Counted from the first letter of the stretch, positions 8,751 to 17,591 are shown. The stretch is 64,000 nt of DNA from Flavobacterium aciduliphilum (GCF_003268855.1 NZ_QLSZ01000010.1:62001-126000); one strand, 5' to 3'. A program made the numbers and translations. The notes: generated from the letters alone by a model not told the origin.

Positions 8751-10175
8751 TTATTGTTCTAAAGTGATATGCTGACATTTAATAGCATAAATACTTGAAG
8801 TTTCTTTTGTGATAAGAGTTACTTTAGTAAAGTTTTGTGTAGGCTGAATGTGTTGTGTAATGACATATTTTCCTTTATTGGCAAGGATTTCAATCAAGTT
8901 TTGATCTAAAAAAACGTCTAGATTTAATAAATTATCTTCCATAGGGATGCTTTGTGGTTTACTTTCGAAAGTATAGCTTCCTGCCATTCGTCTATCTACA
9001 ATAAGATTTTTTTCTGAAAAGGTCACCGAATACGTTTCGCCCAGTTCATTTGAAAAAAGCAACATACAATCGGAAGCTTTTTGAAACGTTAAGCTTACTA
9101 ATGAACGATTCCATTCTTGAGCTGTTTTTTCATAGGGAGTTTGTATGTTTTTTTCTTCAAACATGAGTTTCATTGGAATTGAAGAGAGCACCTGTTGCCT
9201 AATTTTATAACGATTGTTTTCTTTGTAAAGTTCGATTGTTTTGGGTAGGAGTAAGGTCGATGTTCCTTCATCAATCCCAGACTGATGAAATTCCTTGTTT
9301 GAATTACTCCAACGCAGTAACGTTTTTTCAGGAGTTGATGCTATTGCAGAAGAATAAGCATCGGTACCATAATCGAGTGCGAGAGGAGTTTGTTCATTGG
9401 TAAATTTTGTTCCGTCAAAAGTTCCAATATAACAAAACGAACCTTGATTTTGTTCACTAGTCGTATCCTGTATGTCGACTATTAACAACCATTTTTCTTC
9501 TCCTGTAGTTGTTTTGATTGAAAACAATGAACTTTTTTTCCATAACTTTTCAGATTCATTTTTTATAGGTTTGAAAGTGCTTTCATAATGCCATTCTGTT
9601 AAATTTGGAGAAGACCAAATTTTTATTCCATCATTCAAACATTGGATAAGATGCCATTTCTTGAAAGGTTCATTCCAAATCAATTGGAAGGATTGTATTG
9701 TTTCTTTCTCATCCTTGATAAAATCGGTATTGTATTTTAATTTTTTCCAAGATTTGCCCTCATTTGTACTGTATTCAAATTCGAAAAATTTTGCCCCTTT
9801 TGTGGCATTCTTATCATTTGAACGATGAGAGACTAGAGCAACTAGAGTATTATTTCCTAATCCAGCAGCATTTTCTTGGTCCACCACAACGGTTTCCATA
9901 ACGCATTCTGTATCGCTGTTTGAAAGCGAAATGGGATTTGTTGAAACCCAATGTAATAAATCAGTACTGATAACATGATTAAGGGTAGAAGTTCCTGTTT
10001 TAGCTTCCACAATGCTTGGTAAAAATAGATGATAAGTTCCTTTTACATACACGATATTTTTTACCGCATCAGTACTTTTTTCCATACAAGCGTAGTGGTA
10101 ATAACTAGAGTCTTTAGAAACTTGACTCCATAAAATATTAAGAAACAAAAATGCTCCTAAAACATATCTTTTCAT
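8751..10175 (-). CDS. Secreted GH32-like beta-propeller protein with lost catalytic residues (probable pseudoenzyme)
   Basis: The 474-residue protein has a signal peptide and the fold markers of glycoside hydrolase family 32: 'STDLLHW', 'IGTFDGTKF', 'LDYGTDAYSSA' and a C-terminal beta-sandwich. The catalytic motifs are altered. The WMNDPNG nucleophile motif reads 'KSTDAVKN' (D36 may remain). The RDP stabiliser motif reads 'QSF' near residues 161-163. The acid/base motif WECP reads 'WKKS', giving K203 where the essential Glu should be. Invertase or levanase activity is therefore unlikely; it may bind glycans or have a different activity. It is the last gene of a minus-strand run, 11 bases after an SGNH hydrolase. 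Confidence 0.75.
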   Translation of the reverse strand: MKRYVLGAFLFLNILWSQVSKDSSYYHYACMEKSTDAVKNIVYVKGTYHLFLPSIVEAKTGTSTLNHVISTDLLHWVSTNPISLSNSDTECVMETVVVDQENAAGLGNNTLVALVSHRSNDKNATKGAKFFEFEYSTNEGKSWKKLKYNTDFIKDEKETIQSFQLIWNEPFKKWHLIQCLNDGIKIWSSPNLTEWHYESTFKPIKNESEKLWKKSSLFSIKTTTGEEKWLLIVDIQDTTSEQNQGSFCYIGTFDGTKFTNEQTPLALDYGTDAYSSAIASTPEKTLLRWSNSNKEFHQSGIDEGTSTLLLPKTIELYKENNRYKIRQQVLSSIPMKLMFEEKNIQTPYEKTAQEWNRSLVSLTFQKASDCMLLFSNELGETYSVTFSEKNLIVDRRMAGSYTFESKPQSIPMEDNLLNLDVFLDQNLIEILANKGKYVITQHIQPTQNFTKVTLITKETSSIYAIKCQHITLEQ

Positions 10176-10186
10176 ATTTTCTGCTA

Positions 10187-10870
10187 TTAATTTTCTAGTT
10201 CTTTTAAAAGGAGTTGTTCCATTACTTTATAACCAGAAGTATTAGGATGTACACCATCTTCAGAAAAATTCTTATCCAAACCCAAATGCTCATCCACCAT
10301 TGCCGAATAGTAGTCGATAAAATTGAGATGATTGACTAAGGCATACGTTTTTAATTTAGTATTGAGTTCGGCGATTTTTTCAACCGGATTTATTTTAGGA
10401 TTCCAATACAAATGATTGGATGGTAATACCGAACACAACACCACTTTAAAATGATTGCTTTTGGCTAATTCAACCATAGAAACAATATTTCCAAAAATGG
10501 TTTCAACTGAAATAGGTCCAGTGTTCTCTGCAATATCATTGATTCCTGCCAAAATAATAACTTTAGACGGTTTTAAATTGATGACATCTTGTCGAAACCG
10601 CAATAACATTTGTGAGCTTGTTTGGCCACTAATGCCCCGATTCATAAGGTTGTTGTTTTCAAATAAATCGGGATTGTTTTGTTTCCAAAACTCTGTAATA
10701 GAATCCCCAAATAAGATGATAGGATTCTTATTTTTTTGCTTTAAATAAGCAGTGTTTTCAGCTGTATATTTCTTCAAATTGGCCCAATCTTTTTTCATTT
10801 GATCCTCTTGTGCGTATGTGAAATAAATGGTAAATGGTAGTAAAAAGAATACAAATATTGTTTTTTTCAT
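10187..10870 (-). CDS. Secreted SGNH/GDSL-family hydrolase
   Basis: A 227-residue esterase or lipase-like enzyme of the SGNH family, related to platelet-activating-factor acetylhydrolase-type and sialate or acetylxylan esterases. The signal peptide ends near 'YFTYAQ'. Block I is 'ILFGDSITEFW' with Ser57, block II is 'NRGISGQT', block III is 'LAGINDI', and block V is 'DGVHPN' with D205 and H208, so all four blocks and the catalytic residues are present. It probably deacylates an extracytoplasmic carbohydrate or lipid. It begins six bases after the stop of the exonuclease-like gene and lies 11 bases before the GH32-like gene, consistent with one operon. Confidence 0.87.
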   Translation of the reverse strand: MKKTIFVFFLLPFTIYFTYAQEDQMKKDWANLKKYTAENTAYLKQKNKNPIILFGDSITEFWKQNNPDLFENNNLMNRGISGQTSSQMLLRFRQDVINLKPSKVIILAGINDIAENTGPISVETIFGNIVSMVELAKSNHFKVVLCSVLPSNHLYWNPKINPVEKIAELNTKLKTYALVNHLNFIDYYSAMVDEHLGLDKNFSEDGVHPNTSGYKVMEQLLLKELEN

Positions 10871-10876
10871 ATGTAC

Positions 10877-11473
10877 TTATTTAAATCCAAGTCTCGTTTT
10901 TAATTTTAAAAACAAAAGCGCGATTGAATACGCATATTCCGTAGTTGTATTAGATTCTTCATGGTTTAGTTTATATGCTTGGCATATATCGGCCAACGAA
11001 TATTTTTTATCCATGGTTTCGTTTAGTTTTTGATACATGATTTCGATATCAATCGCTTCATTTTTTAAACGGCCACAACCCATTTTTTCTAAAGCTTCAT
11101 TTAGGATATCTAACCCATTATGTAAACGGTAACCTACAAGAGTGGCGCTTCCTATAAAGTCAACACACTTTTCGATAGCTTGAGATTCCGATAATTTTGT
11201 TTGTTCCGATTCCATTACAAAATCATTAGATAAACCGTTATCGTGTAAAAAGCGGTATTGCGGAATAGTAACCTCATAGCCTTGACCAATGTATACTGCG
11301 TCCTCAGCAATAGTCAAAGCCCCAATAGACAGAATAACATCTTTTTTTACGTTAAATCCCGTTGTTTTAATATGTATGGCAATATACTTAGGTTCTTTAT
11401 GTTCAAATTTACCTAAATACGCTTTCCAAAATTCAGGATACTCTTTGTTTATGTTTTTTAACCAATCTAACAT
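10877..11473 (-). CDS. DnaQ-like (DEDDh) 3'-5' exonuclease fold with degenerate active site
   Basis: The 198-residue protein resembles the epsilon/PolC exonuclease family: 'TTGFNVKKDVILSIGALTI' matches Exo I and its following strand, and 'LVGYRLHNGLDI' matches Exo II. The metal-binding Exo I motif DxETTG reads 'HIKTTG', so both the Asp and the Glu are replaced. Exo II keeps its Asp. In Exo III a His may remain ('NHEES'), but the following Asp is not evident ('NTTTEYAYS'). It is probably not an active exonuclease. Its ATG directly follows the TAA of the cNMP/CBS/DUF294 gene with no gap, so it is translationally coupled to it. Members of this family pair with DUF294 proteins in many bacteria. 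Confidence 0.75.
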   Translation of the reverse strand: MLDWLKNINKEYPEFWKAYLGKFEHKEPKYIAIHIKTTGFNVKKDVILSIGALTIAEDAVYIGQGYEVTIPQYRFLHDNGLSNDFVMESEQTKLSESQAIEKCVDFIGSATLVGYRLHNGLDILNEALEKMGCGRLKNEAIDIEIMYQKLNETMDKKYSLADICQAYKLNHEESNTTTEYAYSIALLFLKLKTRLGFK

Positions 11474-13387
11474 TTATGAAAATTGAGTGAGTTGAAATTT
11501 TCCTTTAATAACCTCTTCTAAATCTCGCATCGGCATCAGTGCATTTTTTAGGCGTTCTTTATCAGGTTTTGAAAGTTCGTCTAAGTTAATGTATTGACCA
11601 TTGTCATCATTTTTTATGCCTTCAAGAGCTCTAAATTTCGACAAGACCAAAAACGCTTCGGCACAATTTAAATAGACTTCCGAAAATTTAGCATCAAGCA
11701 TTGCTAATTGTTTGTAACGCAAATATGTGCTATTTATTCCCCGAATTCCCATACTTAAAACCAAAAGACGGGCACTATCTATTAATGGCATCAAAGCTCT
11801 GGTTTTTATGTCAAACTTTCCTTTAAATTCGCCATCTTCTTCCAGATTGAATTTTTTGAAAAAATTTAAAGGTGCTGGTTTTTTTATAGCATCATTTCCT
11901 AAATAGTCAAAAAAGAGTTGATTGTTGGATGAGGAATTAAAGACAATATCCGTAATGCTATCTTCAATTTTTTGATCCCCAAAAGCGATTTCATAATCAA
12001 AAAAGACACTGCTAATTTCATTCGATTTCTCACCTGGATTTTTCATCCAATTAACATATTGTTTTGTCCAATCTGTCAATGACTTACACCAGAGCATATT
12101 CCCTGCAATATGTCCTTGTTGACAAATAGGGTAGCCTACTTTTTCTAGGGTATTGGTCGCTTTTTTAGCTAGTTTTAAAAAATAATCCCGAACATCTCGA
12201 TATCGGTCCGTTGTAACGTCATCAAATATTAAAATGCTATCTTGATCGGTAAGAAGTAATTGCTCTTTTCTTCCTTGGCTTCCTATACATAGCCATGCAA
12301 AAGGAACAGGAGGGGAGCCCAAATCTAAAATTGCCAATTCTATAGAACGTCTTATTAGAGCTAAAGTAATTTCGCCTGCAATACTATTGATGTGCGTGAG
12401 CGGAATATTTTTGTTTAATGAGGTTTGAATAATTTCATCCAACTTATTTCGTACAAGTTTGAGCTCTTTACCATTTTGAGCCCTCTTAATTTCCTTTAAC
12501 AAAACCCCTGGATTGTTTGCTTGAGCTACTACTAAATCATGTTCAGAAATGATTCCTTTAATTTCTGATTGATCTGTTCCATCGCTTGTGACACAAAGAT
12601 GCGTTACATCGTGTTTGAGCATGATTAACTGAGCTTCAGCAACCGATATGGATTCACTTACCGTAATAACTGGAGCCACCATAATTTTATCGATTGTATT
12701 GGAAAAAGCTACTTTTCCTGTAGCAACTTTCGAACGAAAATCTTTATCGGTGGCAATTCCTTTGGGAGTTCCATTTTCGGTAATTAAAACACAATCTTGT
12801 AAATCATTAGTAACCAACTGAGCTGCGTCTTTAATTATAGTTGAATGAGGAATAACAATTGGTTTTTTAGTATAGGATAGGGATTGAAAATAGAGCGCAT
12901 CAAATTGTTTTTCTTGCAAATCAATATTTTCAGAAATTAAGCCATGTTGTTCCATTAAAGAACCACTTTTGGTATTGGTTGTAAAACTTTCCAATAAAAA
13001 GTCGAGAATATCAGAATTTTGCGCCACAAAAGGCTTGAATGTTGTAATAGGTATGGCATAGACAATGGATTCTTCTCGGGCTTTGGCTGTCATTTGGTAA
13101 TTATTTTTTGCAAAAAAAGGTCGTAAACCAAACACATCACCAGCATAACATTTATTAAGAAGTGTTTCTTCCGCATCCGAAATTACAGTAAGATGAATGA
13201 CCCCAGAAGCCACTACATAAAAGCAATCATGCAAAGAATCATTAATCTTGAATAAGGTTTTGTTTTTATTCAAATTGAGCACTCGAATGGAATTTGCAAT
13301 TTTTTCCAAACTTTCATCGGGTAAGTATGAAAAGGGTAAAAAATCTTTTAAAAATACTGCAACTTGTTGTACAATAATATTACTCAT
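11474..13387 (-). CDS. cNMP-binding/CBS/DUF294 nucleotidyltransferase-like signalling protein
   Basis: With the ATG at 13387 the protein has 637 residues. The frame is open to 13423, but that extension would overlap a -7 promoter element. An N-terminal cyclic-nucleotide-binding domain (about residues 5-130, 'CFYVVASGVIHL' and 'AGDVFGLRPFF') precedes a CBS pair (about 160-290). Next is a DUF294/GlnD-like nucleotidyltransferase domain with 'GSQGRKEQLLLTDQDS' near residue 370, which keeps the GSxxR and DxD residues, and then a helical DUF294_C domain. It is probably cytoplasmic and senses nucleotides. In Vibrio-like genomes the family is a neighbour of acs, acetate symporters and CrbS kinases; here those genes lie 37 kb away. 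Confidence 0.88.
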   Translation of the reverse strand: MSNIIVQQVAVFLKDFLPFSYLPDESLEKIANSIRVLNLNKNKTLFKINDSLHDCFYVVASGVIHLTVISDAEETLLNKCYAGDVFGLRPFFAKNNYQMTAKAREESIVYAIPITTFKPFVAQNSDILDFLLESFTTNTKSGSLMEQHGLISENIDLQEKQFDALYFQSLSYTKKPIVIPHSTIIKDAAQLVTNDLQDCVLITENGTPKGIATDKDFRSKVATGKVAFSNTIDKIMVAPVITVSESISVAEAQLIMLKHDVTHLCVTSDGTDQSEIKGIISEHDLVVAQANNPGVLLKEIKRAQNGKELKLVRNKLDEIIQTSLNKNIPLTHINSIAGEITLALIRRSIELAILDLGSPPVPFAWLCIGSQGRKEQLLLTDQDSILIFDDVTTDRYRDVRDYFLKLAKKATNTLEKVGYPICQQGHIAGNMLWCKSLTDWTKQYVNWMKNPGEKSNEISSVFFDYEIAFGDQKIEDSITDIVFNSSSNNQLFFDYLGNDAIKKPAPLNFFKKFNLEEDGEFKGKFDIKTRALMPLIDSARLLVLSMGIRGINSTYLRYKQLAMLDAKFSEVYLNCAEAFLVLSKFRALEGIKNDDNGQYINLDELSKPDKERLKNALMPMRDLEEVIKGKFQLTQFS

Positions 13388-13420
13388 AGTGTGCACGGAA
13401 TAAAAATATTTTCGAAAGTA

Positions 13421-13428
13421 CAAAAATA
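13421..13428 (-). promoter_or_regulatory. -7 element of the DUF294-exonuclease-SGNH-GH32 run
   Basis: TATTTTTG on the minus strand matches the Bacteroidota TAnnTTTG consensus 33 bases before the ATG at 13387. No clear TTG is present at -33, so this is a partial match. Confidence 0.45.
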
Positions 13429-13548
13429 AAGATAAATCTTATTGCATTTAAATAAAATTATTGATAGAACTTTATTCTAAGCATTAAATGTGGAAAAGTA
13501 AGAATGACCTTGTTATATTCTGTTTTTATTCGAAATACTTCGAGCATT

Positions 13549-14202
13549 TTATAGTCTTTTGCGACCAATAAATCTAATTACCGACCCTATTCCATTATGA
13601 TATAACCCTTCGCTTAATTCGATTTCCTGTTCTTCCAATTCAACAAATTCAAAATTTGGAAAATCCGATTTTATTTCGTCAATTGAAAATAAACTATCGA
13701 TATCTTTTGGTCCGCCAACTTTTTCATTGGCCGTTACATAGGCAATATGCTTTTTGCTAAAAGCTTCAAAAATTATTGTCCCATTGACTTTTAAGTACTT
13801 GTCAAAGGTTTTATGGTATAAAGATTTAATTTCTGCAGGAAAGTGTGCATATATAAGAGCTATGGCATCAAAGGCTTCGTTTTCAATATCTAATGTGTCT
13901 AACTCACCAACCTTGTAGTCTAAAGTAACATTATTTTTTTCAGCCAGTTTTATGGCTTTGTTTTTACCTTCTTGACTTATATCAAAAGCCGTAACCTTCC
14001 AACCAAGAGTAGCTGCAAAAACAGCATTACGTCCTTCTCCTTCTGCTGGAAATAAAATTTTTCCAACAGGTAGTTTGGATAGTTCTTCTTTTAAATAATT
14101 GTTTGGTGCTTCGCCATAGGCAAATTCCTCTATACTATATCTATCATTCCATCGTGATGTCCAGATATCGTTTATTTTCGTGTCATTCCTATTTCCTTTC
14201 AT
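13549..14202 (-). CDS. Class I SAM-dependent methyltransferase (TehB-like)
   Basis: The 217-residue cytoplasmic protein carries the Rossmann-fold motifs: motif I is '[16 protein letters not shown]', then '[10 protein letters not shown]' with the ribose-binding Asp, '[12 protein letters not shown]' as motif IV and '[10 protein letters not shown]' near the C-terminus. The N-terminal '[17 protein letters not shown]' is typical of the TehB/tellurite-resistance-like methyltransferases common in Bacteroidota. The substrate is unknown. It stands alone, with 125-160 bp spacers on its downstream side. Confidence 0.85.
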   Translation of the reverse strand: MKGNRNDTKINDIWTSRWNDRYSIEEFAYGEAPNNYLKEELSKLPVGKILFPAEGEGRNAVFAATLGWKVTAFDISQEGKNKAIKLAEKNNVTLDYKVGELDTLDIENEAFDAIALIYAHFPAEIKSLYHKTFDKYLKVNGTIIFEAFSKKHIAYVTANEKVGGPKDIDSLFSIDEIKSDFPNFEFVELEEQEIELSEGLYHNGIGSVIRFIGRKRL

Positions 14203-14497
14203 TAAATGTCAGCTTTTTAATTGTTTCATAATCATTACTATGGGACTGTAAAAACCTACAATCTTTTTTCAAAAATATAACAAAATCAGGAGTAATTATC
14301 TTAAAAGCTTAATATAAAAGCATTGGAAGAACTTATAAAAACTCAATTCCCTTTTTTTAAATAAATAACGAATCAAAAAAGTATTGGAAATCATTTATAA
14401 ACATTATTTCCTCATTCTCGAAATTGTATTTACCAAAAACGACTGAAATGCACGAAAATTAGCATCCCAAAAGAAGGATATCTACTGGTTTATCTAA
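14203..14497. other. Intergenic region with an imperfect direct repeat
   Basis: About 295 bp with no gene seen. Two similar AT-rich stretches begin near 14322 and 14383: both read ATTGGAA, then a TTATAAA block, then a TTCC block, 61 bases apart. No promoter or RNA could be assigned with confidence. Confidence 0.4.
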
Positions 14498-15700
14498 TTA
14501 CAATATACCCAATTCTATCATACACGATTTCATTAATCCATACGTGCGTTCGATATCGTTGTCTAATCCAATAGAAAAACGAATCAATCCATCTGTCAAG
14601 CCCATTTCGATTTGTTCTTCCAACGGAATTTCAGACGACGTGGAAGTACCTGGTGCACTAAACAAGGTTTTGTAAAATCCTAAACTCACGGCTAGATAAC
14701 CCAAATTGCGGTGTTGCATCAATTCCATCAATGCATTGGCTCGGTCGAGGGTACCTACATCTAGTGTCAGCATGCCTCCAAAACCGTATTCTTTATTAAG
14801 CATTTTAGAATATACCGCATGACTAGGGTGGCTTTCCAATCCGGGATACACGACTTTCAATCCGTCTTTTTCAAATTGAGTTGCCAAATATAATGCATTA
14901 TGACTGTGTTGCTTCATTCTGATGTGTAGGGTTCGTAAATTTTTCAAGATACTCGACGCACGCAAACTATCCATCGTAGCCCCAAAAAGCATCATGGCGC
15001 CATTGTTTACATTTTTTAGATCGTTAATGAATTCTTGTGACGCACAAACCACGCCTCCCACTGTATCGCTACTTCCGTTGATGAACTTGGTCAAACTGTG
15101 AATCACCACATCGGCACCTAACTTAGCTGGTGCAACAGACAAAGGCGAAAACGTATTATCTACAACCAGTTTTAAGTTGTATTTGCGCGCCAAATTGGCC
15201 AAACCTTCAATGTCAGCTACTTCTAGTAGCGGATTGCTCACCGTTTCACAATACAATACTTTGGTTTGAGCATTGATAGCAGCCTCTACTACCTCTAATT
15301 TGGTGATATCAACAAAATGAGTTTTGATGCCCCAATTAGGCAACATATTTTTCATAAAAGCATACGTACCTCCGTAAATAGTTCGGCTCGACACAATCTC
15401 ATCGCCCGCATGGCATAATTGCATTATAACTGAAGTAATGGCTCCCATGCCCGAAGCGGCTACATTAGCACTCTCTGTACCTTCCATGGCTGCTAACGCC
15501 TGACTCAGATACAAATTCATAGGAGAGGAGTGACGCGAATACAAATAGCATCCTTCAGCATTTCCTTCAAAGGTATCAAACATAGTTTTTGCCGAAAGAA
15601 AGGTATAGGTAGATGAATCTGAAATTGAAGGGTTAACGCCTCCAAATTCGCCAAAATATTGTAAATCTTGAATTTTATCTGCGGGATGAAATGGTTCCAT
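14498..15700 (-). CDS. Cys/Met-metabolism PLP enzyme (methionine gamma-lyase / cystathionine synthase-lyase family)
   Basis: A fold-type I trans-sulfuration enzyme of 400 residues. Family features are the phosphate/PLP-binding region 'AASGMGAITSVIMQL', 'SRTIYGGTYAF', the Asp that pairs with the PLP ring ('LVVDNTFSPL') and the Schiff-base lysine in 'HSLTKFINGSSD' near residue 205. The final third ('GGMLTLDVG', 'SLGFYKTLFSAPGTSTSSE') resembles methionine gamma-lyases more than cystathionine gamma-synthases, but the substrate cannot be fixed from sequence. It is divergent from an Lrp/AsnC regulator, which suggests amino-acid-responsive control. Confidence 0.82.
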   Translation of the reverse strand: MEPFHPADKIQDLQYFGEFGGVNPSISDSSTYTFLSAKTMFDTFEGNAEGCYLYSRHSSPMNLYLSQALAAMEGTESANVAASGMGAITSVIMQLCHAGDEIVSSRTIYGGTYAFMKNMLPNWGIKTHFVDITKLEVVEAAINAQTKVLYCETVSNPLLEVADIEGLANLARKYNLKLVVDNTFSPLSVAPAKLGADVVIHSLTKFINGSSDTVGGVVCASQEFINDLKNVNNGAMMLFGATMDSLRASSILKNLRTLHIRMKQHSHNALYLATQFEKDGLKVVYPGLESHPSHAVYSKMLNKEYGFGGMLTLDVGTLDRANALMELMQHRNLGYLAVSLGFYKTLFSAPGTSTSSEIPLEEQIEMGLTDGLIRFSIGLDNDIERTYGLMKSCMIELGIL

Positions 15701-15782
15701 AAAAAGTTGTTTTTAATTTATTAGTCAAAATTCATAAAACACTTTAGTATTTTCAATAGATTGAATAAAATTTAGAAAAAAA

Positions 15783-15818
15783 TAGATTATTTTATTATTT
15801 AATTAGAATAAAAATCTA
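15783..15818. promoter_or_regulatory. Candidate Lrp-type operator between divergent genes
   Basis: TAGATT at 15783-15788 and AATCTA at 15813-15818 form an inverted pair across an AT-rich centre in the 160-bp gap between the PLP enzyme and the lrp-like gene. The position suits autoregulation by the Lrp protein. No binding data are available. Confidence 0.35.
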
Positions 15819-15860
15819 AATATTTTCTATTTTTACCTCATAAACAAACAATTTTAAAGT

Positions 15861-16319
15861 ATGATTATGGATTCCACCGATAAAAAACTTCTCGAATTGC
15901 TTCAAAAAGATGCCAAAATGACTACAAAAGCTTTGGCATTAACATTAAATTTGTCTGTTACCGCTGTTTATGAACGTATTAAGAAATTAGAACGAGAAGG
16001 AATCATTACGAAGTATGTTGCCTTGTTAAATAGAAATACCATTCAAAAAGGATTTGTAGTGTTTTGCCACATCAAACTCATTCAACATGCCAAAGAATAT
16101 CTTACCACATTTGAAAGGGAAGTGGGCAAACTTACAGAGGTTTTGGAATGTTTCCATGTGAGTGGGGACTATGATTATATTCTAAAAATATGTGTGAAAG
16201 ATATGGAAGCCTATCGCGAATTTATGGTAACCAAACTCACTACATTACAGCACATTGGGAGTACTCACAGCACTTTTATGATAGGTGAAGTTAAAAATTC
16301 GACCGCTTTTGTGCTTTAA
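15861..16319 (+). CDS. Lrp/AsnC family transcriptional regulator
   Basis: A regulator of 152 residues. The N-terminal winged-helix domain (about 5-60) includes 'LLELLQKDAKMTTKALALTL' and the recognition helix 'SVTAVYERIKKLEREGII'. The C-terminal RAM/AsnC ligand domain (about 65-145) includes 'CFHVSGDYDYILKICVKDM'. It is expected to form dimers or octamers that respond to an amino acid. It is transcribed away from the trans-sulfuration enzyme, its probable target. A second ATG two codons in (15867) is an equally possible start. Confidence 0.9.
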   Translation: MIMDSTDKKLLELLQKDAKMTTKALALTLNLSVTAVYERIKKLEREGIITKYVALLNRNTIQKGFVVFCHIKLIQHAKEYLTTFEREVGKLTEVLECFHVSGDYDYILKICVKDMEAYREFMVTKLTTLQHIGSTHSTFMIGEVKNSTAFVL

Positions 16320-16330
16320 CGATAAAAAAA

Positions 16331-16376
16331 ATTCGCCACCGAAGTCTTGTTTTGAGGCATAGTTCAAGTGGCGAAT
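16331..16376. terminator. Bidirectional terminator between lrp-like gene and proline dehydrogenase
   Basis: ATTCGCCAC at 16331-16339 pairs with GTGGCGAAT at 16368-16376 around a 28-base loop, with an A-run before and a T-rich stretch after. It lies between convergent stop codons. Confidence 0.6.
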
Positions 16377-16398
16377 GGGATTTTTATATAAAAAGTTC

Positions 16399-17571
16399 TT
16401 ATAATTTTCCTTTTCTTCTGTCTCGTTCTGTTTTTAATAAATTCAATTCTCTACTGGTTTGACCTGCGACAGAAGTGTTTTCTTCAGCACGACGAATCAA
16501 GTAAGGCATCACATCGCGAACAGGACCAAAAGGTAAATACTTCGCCACATTGTATCCATGAGAAGCCAAGTTGTAACTGATGTTATCACTCATACCATAC
16601 AATTGTCCAAACCAGATTCGGGAATCATTGATGGCGATTGAGTTTGCTTGAAGCATTTCCATCAATTTATAAGAACTTTCTTCGTTGTGGGTCCCTGCAA
16701 AGATGGCCATTTTGTCTAGGTGTTGCATCATATAGTCAACTGCAGCGTTATAATTGTCGTCGGTTGCTTGTTTGGAAGCACAAATAGGCGTAGGATAGCC
16801 TTTTTCTTTAGCACGTTCGTGTTCTTTTTCCATGTAGGCTCCACGTACCAATTTCATTCCGATGTAGAACCCATCTGTTTTGGCTCTTTCGTGTAAGGCT
16901 TTAAGGTAGTCTAATCGGTCCCAACGGTACATTTGTAACGTGTTGAAAATAACCACTTTTTCGCGGTTGTATTGACGCATCATGCTTTCTACTAAATCAT
17001 CGGCGGCGTCTTGCATCCAACTTTCTTCGGCATCAATCAATAAAGCGACGTCTTTGTCGTGTGCTGTTTTACACACGATTTCGAAACGCTCTTTCACTTT
17101 AGTCCATTCTGCTTGTTCTTCTGCTGTTAGGATTTGTTTTTCTCCTACTTTAGTATATAAATCCAAACGCCCTAAGCCGGTTGGCTTAAATACTGCAAAA
17201 GGAATGGCTTGACGTTCTTTGGCAAATTCAATAGTTTTTAACGTCATTTCTAAAGCAGCATCAAATTGCGTTTCCTCTTCTTTGCCTTCTACAGAATAGT
17301 CTAAGACCGACGATACGCCTTTGGTGTACATTTTATCTACTACCGACAAACAATCCATTTCGTTGACTCCGCCACAAAAATGATCAAATACCGTAGCGCG
17401 AATCAATCCCTCTACGGGTAAATGGGCTTTGATGGCAAAATTGGTAACGGCTGTCCCAATTCGAACTAAAGGCTCGCTGGCAATCATTTTAAAAAGAAAA
17501 TACGCTCTATCGAGTTCGGTGTCGCTTTTAAGTGCAAAAGCCACTTCAGTATTGTTGAATATTTTATCCAT
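16399..17571 (-). CDS. Proline dehydrogenase (FAD-dependent)
   Basis: It oxidises L-proline to pyrroline-5-carboxylate, passing electrons to the quinone pool. This is a stand-alone PRODH barrel of 390 residues, not a PutA fusion. Recognisable parts are the barrel strands 'MKLVRGAYMEKE', 'ATDDNYNAAVDYM', 'FAGTHNEES' and 'FGQLYGMSDNISYNL', and the C-terminal 'YLPFGPVRDVMPYLIRRAEEN' region, where the RRxxEN residues bind the substrate carboxylate. No P5C dehydrogenase is adjacent, so the pathway would be completed elsewhere. The gene stands alone with its own -7 element. Confidence 0.92.
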   Translation of the reverse strand: MDKIFNNTEVAFALKSDTELDRAYFLFKMIASEPLVRIGTAVTNFAIKAHLPVEGLIRATVFDHFCGGVNEMDCLSVVDKMYTKGVSSVLDYSVEGKEEETQFDAALEMTLKTIEFAKERQAIPFAVFKPTGLGRLDLYTKVGEKQILTAEEQAEWTKVKERFEIVCKTAHDKDVALLIDAEESWMQDAADDLVESMMRQYNREKVVIFNTLQMYRWDRLDYLKALHERAKTDGFYIGMKLVRGAYMEKEHERAKEKGYPTPICASKQATDDNYNAAVDYMMQHLDKMAIFAGTHNEESSYKLMEMLQANSIAINDSRIWFGQLYGMSDNISYNLASHGYNVAKYLPFGPVRDVMPYLIRRAEENTSVAGQTSRELNLLKTERDRRKGKL

Positions 17572-17591
17572 GTCAAAATTTATTAACTATG

